Shown: positions 60,248 to 64,000 of the stretch, one piece after another
How the letters are laid out: every line of letters starts with the position of its first letter
Position numbering within the stretch: the stretch's first letter is position 1
Source: Spirochaetota bacterium
Lineage (GTDB): Bacteria > Spirochaetota > UBA4802 > UBA5550
Direction: 5' to 3'
NCBI GenBank assembly: GCA_017999915.1
Contig: JAGNKX010000010.1
Coordinates: 76,381 to 140,380, forward strand
DNA: 64,000 bases
Position numbers and translations under genes: made by a program
Notes under the pieces: model-generated
What the model saw: only the letters and a program-made list of their open reading frames with translations
Databases searched by the model: none
Told to the model about the DNA's origin: nothing

Positions 60248-62649
60248 GACGGTTCCCGCTGCTTCAGGTAGTCCCTGCCCGCGGGATTGTACACCTTGCC
60301 GCGCCATTCCTCGTCGGTCATGCGGGCGCTCATGGGCGCCTTGAACTCGTAGTACGAATACACGTAGCCGATGCAGACCCGGGCGCCGTTCCGGTCGCTC
60401 ACGAACATGAAGATCTCCTTCGGCATGCCCACGCCCACTTCCAGCACCTGGCCGGAGGAGGAATCCGTGTGCACGTCGGCGACGACGGCCATTTTCTTGT
60501 AGGTGTCGTCCATGAAGACTTCCTCGCGGGGGAGAACGATGCCGGATAGTGTCTTCGTGCAGTTTCCTATGTACATGAAGTCATCGTCGCCGATGGGGGC
60601 GTTGCCCGCCTCCCTGTCGGCGATGGCGGCCAGGCGCTTCAGCACGCCGCCGAAGACGCCGAGCTTTTCCCGGTACTCGTCGGTGAGGACACCGGCGGCT
60701 GAGAGCTTTTTCATGGTCATGTCTGTCAGCGCGACGATCCGCCTGAAGAAAAGGGGATTCGGCTCCACGTAGCCGCGGGGGATCCGCGGCTGCCCCGCGT
60801 AGTACACGGTCTCCGGCTCGGGGCCGCCCATCTCCGCGTAGGACTGCTTGGCGTAGAGGATCGTGTCATGGCGGAGCTCCGCCCATGATCCGTGGGCCGA
60901 AAGGAGGAGCCGGTATTGCCATTCCGGGTTCCCCATGAATGCGGGGAGGCCCTTGTCCGGCTTCGTGAAGAGGGACCTGATGCAGTTGAGCCAGCCCCAG
61001 TAGATGTTCTGGCTGAAGACATCGTCGCCGTAGTCGCCGAACTCCTTCTTCAGCTGGCGGTACTGCTCGCTGAACCGGGGGATCTCCCTGATCTCGCTTT
61101 CCAGCAGGCGCTCCGATTCGGCCGATCCCAGGATCGCCATCACGTCGAGGCCCCGGGGAAAGTTCCGGGGACGGGCGTTGCTCCCGATCCGGGGCGAGGT
61201 GAACATGGTGAAAATGTAGGAGTCGGGGATGAAGCGCTGGCCCATGAAGCGGAAGCCCCGCGTCATCTCCTGAGCTTCCTTCAGGTCCGGGGCCTTTCCG
61301 CCGGTCATGGTTTTCGTCGAAATGATCTTCGGAGCCTTCAGGGTCTTTAAGTACTCGCTGAATTTTTTCAGCTGTTTCTCTCCGGGGTTTGTTCCGGGCG
61401 AGTAGCCGCTCCCGAACACTTTTTTCATGGCCTGCTGGAAATCGTACACGTCAAGGTCGTCGCTCCGTCCCACGATGAAGGACGTGGGAATGTAGATCGA
61501 TTCCCACGCCTTCAGGTATTCCTTTTTCGAAAGGAGATCGGTTATGATGATGGCCGGCAGCGGCTTGTCAGCCGGGAAATAGATCCGCCCGTACCACATC
61601 ATCACCTTGAAGTAGGTGCGGAGCTTCTCATCCTTGTTGTAGTGGCCCCGGGGGCGGTACTGGCTGTAATCCTCGTCCTCCCCGGTAATGGCCGATTTGG
61701 CGAAGCCGGAGGCGCTCTTGATGCTCCGTATCTCGCCGGCCACCAGGGCCTCGATCTGCGCGTCGCCGGCGCTCCCGCCCATGACCGACAGGGGAACGCA
61801 GAAGAAGGCGGCCGCCAGCCTGTATGCGTCCTTCATGGCCGGGTCCGACGCCGAGCGGTATCCCTTCAGCGCTTCCCGCGCCAGGGACTCGGTAAGGCTC
61901 TTGATGGCCGGATAGAACTTTTTCTTCTCGATGTCCTCAACCATCCGCATGAACAGGAGGTGGTAGAGATGGAGCAGGTAGTCCGACGATATGAAGAGGG
62001 GCGTGACGCTGTAGACCGGTGTCTCATCGATCTCCGTAAGCTCCACGACCTCCCGGGGTTTCTCGATACCGCTGTAGAACTGGTAGAGGTCCACCATGTC
62101 GTCTATGTTGATGTTGGGAAGGCGGTCATGCTTCACGCTCCTTATGTAGAAGCCGCTCTTTTTCAGCCGGGTCGACTCTGCGGCGCTGAAGCCGTATTCG
62201 GTGTACTTGTACCGTCCCGATTCGGGGGCCCCGAGGAGTGACTGCCTGCTCTTGAACTGGACCGGCGTGGCCTTCAGGCGGATCGTCTTCGGGATGTCGC
62301 CTTCGACGGCGGACTTCCCGCCCCTGTCTCCGCCGTCATCCATCCGCTCCCCGGAGGGGTCCCGGACATAGGCGCCGTAAATCCATCCTTTTTTACCGGG
62401 TCCGGTTTTCACGTAACACCAGGGCTCCTCGAAATTGAGATATTTTTCTCTGTGCTCACTTTTTTCGAGGAGCTGCACCTTCTCTCCCTTTGAAAGCATA
62501 GTCACCGCGTTGCCCTTGAAGGACGGCTTGTCCAGGAGAACCCGCTCATCCGTCACCACCAGGGTCCGCGGCTTCTTATCAGCGCCGCTGAGATCCTGGA
62601 CGGTAACGGCAAATAGAATGATTGCGATTGTGATTATGCAGCGTTTCAT
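60217..62649 (-). CDS. Exported DUF3160 protein with SH3-like N-terminal domain
   Basis: An 810-residue exported protein with a Sec signal peptide (MKRCIITIAIILFAVTVQDL). Residues about 28-95 resemble a bacterial SH3 domain (VLLDKPSFKGNAVTMLSKGE, VQLLEKSEHREK and GWIYGAYVRD). The large remainder matches DUF3160 by its opening blocks, PVYSVTPLFISSDYLLHLYH and LLFMRMVEDIEKKKFYPAIK, and its later YIGNCTKTLSGIVLPREEVF. Function of DUF3160 is unknown. The 3' end overlaps the Memo-like start by 31 bases, which strongly implies co-translation. It is the first gene of this pair. Confidence 0.85.
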   Translation of the reverse strand: MKRCIITIAIILFAVTVQDLSGADKKPRTLVVTDERVLLDKPSFKGNAVTMLSKGEKVQLLEKSEHREKYLNFEEPWCYVKTGPGKKGWIYGAYVRDPSGERMDDGGDRGGKSAVEGDIPKTIRLKATPVQFKSRQSLLGAPESGRYKYTEYGFSAAESTRLKKSGFYIRSVKHDRLPNINIDDMVDLYQFYSGIEKPREVVELTEIDETPVYSVTPLFISSDYLLHLYHLLFMRMVEDIEKKKFYPAIKSLTESLAREALKGYRSASDPAMKDAYRLAAAFFCVPLSVMGGSAGDAQIEALVAGEIRSIKSASGFAKSAITGEDEDYSQYRPRGHYNKDEKLRTYFKVMMWYGRIYFPADKPLPAIIITDLLSKKEYLKAWESIYIPTSFIVGRSDDLDVYDFQQAMKKVFGSGYSPGTNPGEKQLKKFSEYLKTLKAPKIISTKTMTGGKAPDLKEAQEMTRGFRFMGQRFIPDSYIFTMFTSPRIGSNARPRNFPRGLDVMAILGSAESERLLESEIREIPRFSEQYRQLKKEFGDYGDDVFSQNIYWGWLNCIRSLFTKPDKGLPAFMGNPEWQYRLLLSAHGSWAELRHDTILYAKQSYAEMGGPEPETVYYAGQPRIPRGYVEPNPLFFRRIVALTDMTMKKLSAAGVLTDEYREKLGVFGGVLKRLAAIADREAGNAPIGDDDFMYIGNCTKTLSGIVLPREEVFMDDTYKKMAVVADVHTDSSSGQVLEVGVGMPKEIFMFVSDRNGARVCIGYVYSYYEFKAPMSARMTDEEWRGKVYNPAGRDYLKQREPSWLRLIPSAD

Positions 62650-62947
62650 GGAAGACCTCCAGACAATTGTTATCTAATGCGCGGTGGGTTCATCAGCTTG
62701 GCCGCTCACGGGCATCCGTGCCCTCCGCGGCATTCCTGTCTTCCCGGCAGTAACATGCGACCAGGATGCAGGATATCGCCGGTTCCGACGAGTCAGCATG
62801 GTGCGCTGGCCAGGAGGGCCGAGTGCAGGGCCGCGACAGGAGGTCGCATTTGGCTCTGCTTATACGTGGCGGACGAGCGATGGACCCCCGCGCATATATA
62901 AAGAGTGTTATTATATGAGGGAGTGATTCCATCTCGCCCGCGATTTT
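62650..62947. other. Intergenic region before the DUF3160 gene
   Basis: No gene is supported in these 298 bases between the SGNH hydrolase stop and the DUF3160 start. It is GC-rich at 62690-62870 and has no clear promoter or terminator motif that I could recognise. Short open frames here lack ribosome-binding sites. Confidence 0.4.
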
Positions 62948-63616
62948 TCATTTCTTCAAATTTTTCTTGAGCACATCCATCAGGACGTCCTGCCCCGCCT
63001 TGTTCAGGTGCACCGGGTCCATGGCGTAGTCCGGATTGAGGCCCCCGTTTTTCAGGAGATGGGGATACACGTTGACATAGGTCACGCCCCTCTTTCGGCA
63101 GATGCGTTCGAGCTGTTCGTTGAGCGCGACCAGGGTGGAATTCTTGATGATAATGGCCGGGTCCACCGGCAGGTTGCTGAGGCAGTAGACGTTTTTGCTG
63201 ACACCCTTGTAGTAGCCGAGGAGCTCGTCATAATTGCGGTACGTGTCCTCCGACGGGAGCTTGGCGACGAGGTCGTTCCCGCCGACTAGGACGACGATCC
63301 GGGCAGGTTTAAGCAGGGAGACCTTTTCCCTGCGATCGAGGAGCGTCCTGGTGGTGCTGCCGCGGTAGGCGTAGTTGCAGGCCGGCTCCGACAAGTAATC
63401 CTGCACGTTGATCAGCTCGATATTGCTGTCTCCCTCGAAGAGCGTGCATCCGGCGGCGCACGACTTCTTGTTGATCTCCTGGATTTTCTTTACGTGGTCG
63501 GTGAACTTTTGATAGTTGGATACCCTCCTGGCGGCGCAGCCAGAGAGGAAGGCCGCCAGGACGAGAATGATTGCGGCGGTGAAGGCCCTGCGGGCCCGCG
63601 TCTTTCGCGGGGCCAT
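62948..63616 (-). CDS. SGNH/GDSL-family hydrolase lipoprotein
   Basis: A 222-residue esterase-like protein. The lipoprotein signal is TRARRAFTAAIILVLAAFLS then G-C. The SGNH motifs are FEGDSNIEL (block I with the nucleophile Ser), a Gly in block II (NYAYRGSTTRTLLD), GGNDLVAKLPSED (block III Asn) and DPVHLN (block V Asp-His). Such hydrolases act on acyl esters of lipids or sugars. A start at 63700 directly abuts the stop of the small upstream gene (TAGATG) but would add 28 polar residues before the signal, so I prefer 63616. It is likely in an operon with the MshEN-like gene. Confidence 0.86.
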   Translation of the reverse strand: MAPRKTRARRAFTAAIILVLAAFLSGCAARRVSNYQKFTDHVKKIQEINKKSCAAGCTLFEGDSNIELINVQDYLSEPACNYAYRGSTTRTLLDRREKVSLLKPARIVVLVGGNDLVAKLPSEDTYRNYDELLGYYKGVSKNVYCLSNLPVDPAIIIKNSTLVALNEQLERICRKRGVTYVNVYPHLLKNGGLNPDYAMDPVHLNKAGQDVLMDVLKKNLKK

Positions 63617-63700
63617 GGAGCGATCGGATCCCCCGGTCCCGGTATCGGCGATGATGGGCAGCGCCTCGGCCGTTTTTGGGAATGCCGTGAAGGGACGCAT

Positions 63701-63895
63701 CTATGACGACGTGACCCTCTCCGCCTGTATGGCAAGGTACTTCACCAGGGTCTGCTCTGTTATTGCGCCCATGGTAACGAGGATGATCCCGATCAATCCT
63801 CCCTCTTTTTTCTGTATCTCAATGGCCTTATCCAGCTGTTCCTTGGATATTTCCTTGTTTTCCAACAGAATCTCACCCAACAATGGTCGTGCCAT
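63701..63895 (-). CDS. Stand-alone MshEN / type II secretion ATPase N-domain-like protein
   Basis: A 64-residue protein, RPLLGEILLENKEISKEQLD then KAIEIQKKEGGLIGIILVTM and GAITEQTLVKYLAIQ. It matches the start of GspE/PilB ATPases, the T2SSE_N or MshEN domain, whose paired L-x-x-L motifs can bind cyclic di-GMP. The rest of the ATPase is absent, so this is either a free-standing sensor domain or a remnant. Its stop abuts the possible start of the SGNH hydrolase gene. Confidence 0.7.
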   Translation of the reverse strand: MARPLLGEILLENKEISKEQLDKAIEIQKKEGGLIGIILVTMGAITEQTLVKYLAIQAERVTSS

Positions 63896-64000
63896 GATTA
63901 TCCTCCCGGTAATAATTATACATGGTAATGCCCTATGGCGTTATTTCTACAGCAACAATCTCCTGATGGCGTCCTTCCAGATGGCGATCTGGTGCTCTCG

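Noticed and set aside
62677-62932. Short overlapping frames between the SGNH and DUF3160 genes
   Set aside because: No ribosome-binding sites, Arg/Pro-rich products, and several frames open at once in GC-rich DNA.
63947-64000. C-terminal 17 codons of a minus-strand gene entering from the right edge
   Set aside because: Three frames remain open for most of this short stretch, so a partial gene cannot be supported.
1-64000. tRNA, rRNA, CRISPR array, prophage or insertion sequence
   Set aside because: No T-loop signatures in cloverleaf context, no regularly spaced repeats with unique spacers, and no transposase, integrase or phage structural genes were found.

Overview
The window reads as a chromosomal segment of a GC-rich, probably anaerobic spirochaete. 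Evidence: two FlaB-type periplasmic flagellins beside flaG and fliD; a 7TM-DISM sensor, STAS proteins and a HATPase-HDOD protein of the kind abundant in Leptospira-like spirochaetes; a TatT-like TPR protein; a Qrc-type menaquinone reductase operon and a rubrerythrin. Placement below phylum is inference. No rRNA, tRNA, CRISPR array, prophage or insertion sequence was found; the non-coding interest lies in several families of palindromic repeats.

Layout. 1-13.3 kb: hrpB helicase (cut by the left edge), TatT-like protein, 5'-nucleotidase, TerC, DedA, an exported rubrerythrin lipoprotein, a GreA/GreB C-terminal-domain protein, an array of five hairpins, a two-gene LtaS/sulfatase-like unit, TerB-like, nrnA and glyQ. 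13.5-17.9 kb: HATPase-HDOD protein, a receiver lacking its phospho-aspartate, a tail-anchored protein, hisF. 18-28 kb: ceramidase-like lipoprotein, polyprenyl synthase, sterol-desaturase/hydroxylase-family protein, two exported proteins, a lipoprotein with fifteen 28-residue MORN-like repeats, and a sensor with a degenerate GGDEF domain. 28.4-33.1 kb: qrcABCD-like operon (pentaheme cytochrome, molybdopterin-family subunit, 4x[4Fe-4S] subunit, NrfD-type membrane subunit).

33.3-41.6 kb: STAS protein, AmrS radical SAM enzyme, bactofilin, small TPR protein, a second polyprenyl synthase overlapped with a STAS gene, queC-comF, and a 7TM-DISM/RsbW-type kinase overlapped with its STAS partner. 41.8-45.1 kb: folE, purN, purO and a stand-alone AICAR transformylase; the last two replace bifunctional PurH. 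45.4-49.5 kb: a six-PAS histidine kinase with an N-terminal receiver, and a NarL-type regulator. 50.4-56.4 kb: flaB, flaB, flaG, fliD and an unrecognised helical protein. 56.5-64 kb: argH, ilvE, a Memo-like lipoprotein overlapping a DUF3160 protein, an SGNH-hydrolase lipoprotein and a stand-alone MshEN-like protein.

How the parts fit: respiration is served by the Qrc-like complex (periplasmic cytochrome to menaquinone); purine synthesis finishes with a split PurH; folE and queC can both feed preQ0/queuosine synthesis; three STAS proteins and two GHKL-ATPase proteins suggest partner-switching control; many exported lipoproteins (rubrerythrin, ceramidase, SH3, MORN, Memo, SGNH) point to an elaborate envelope.
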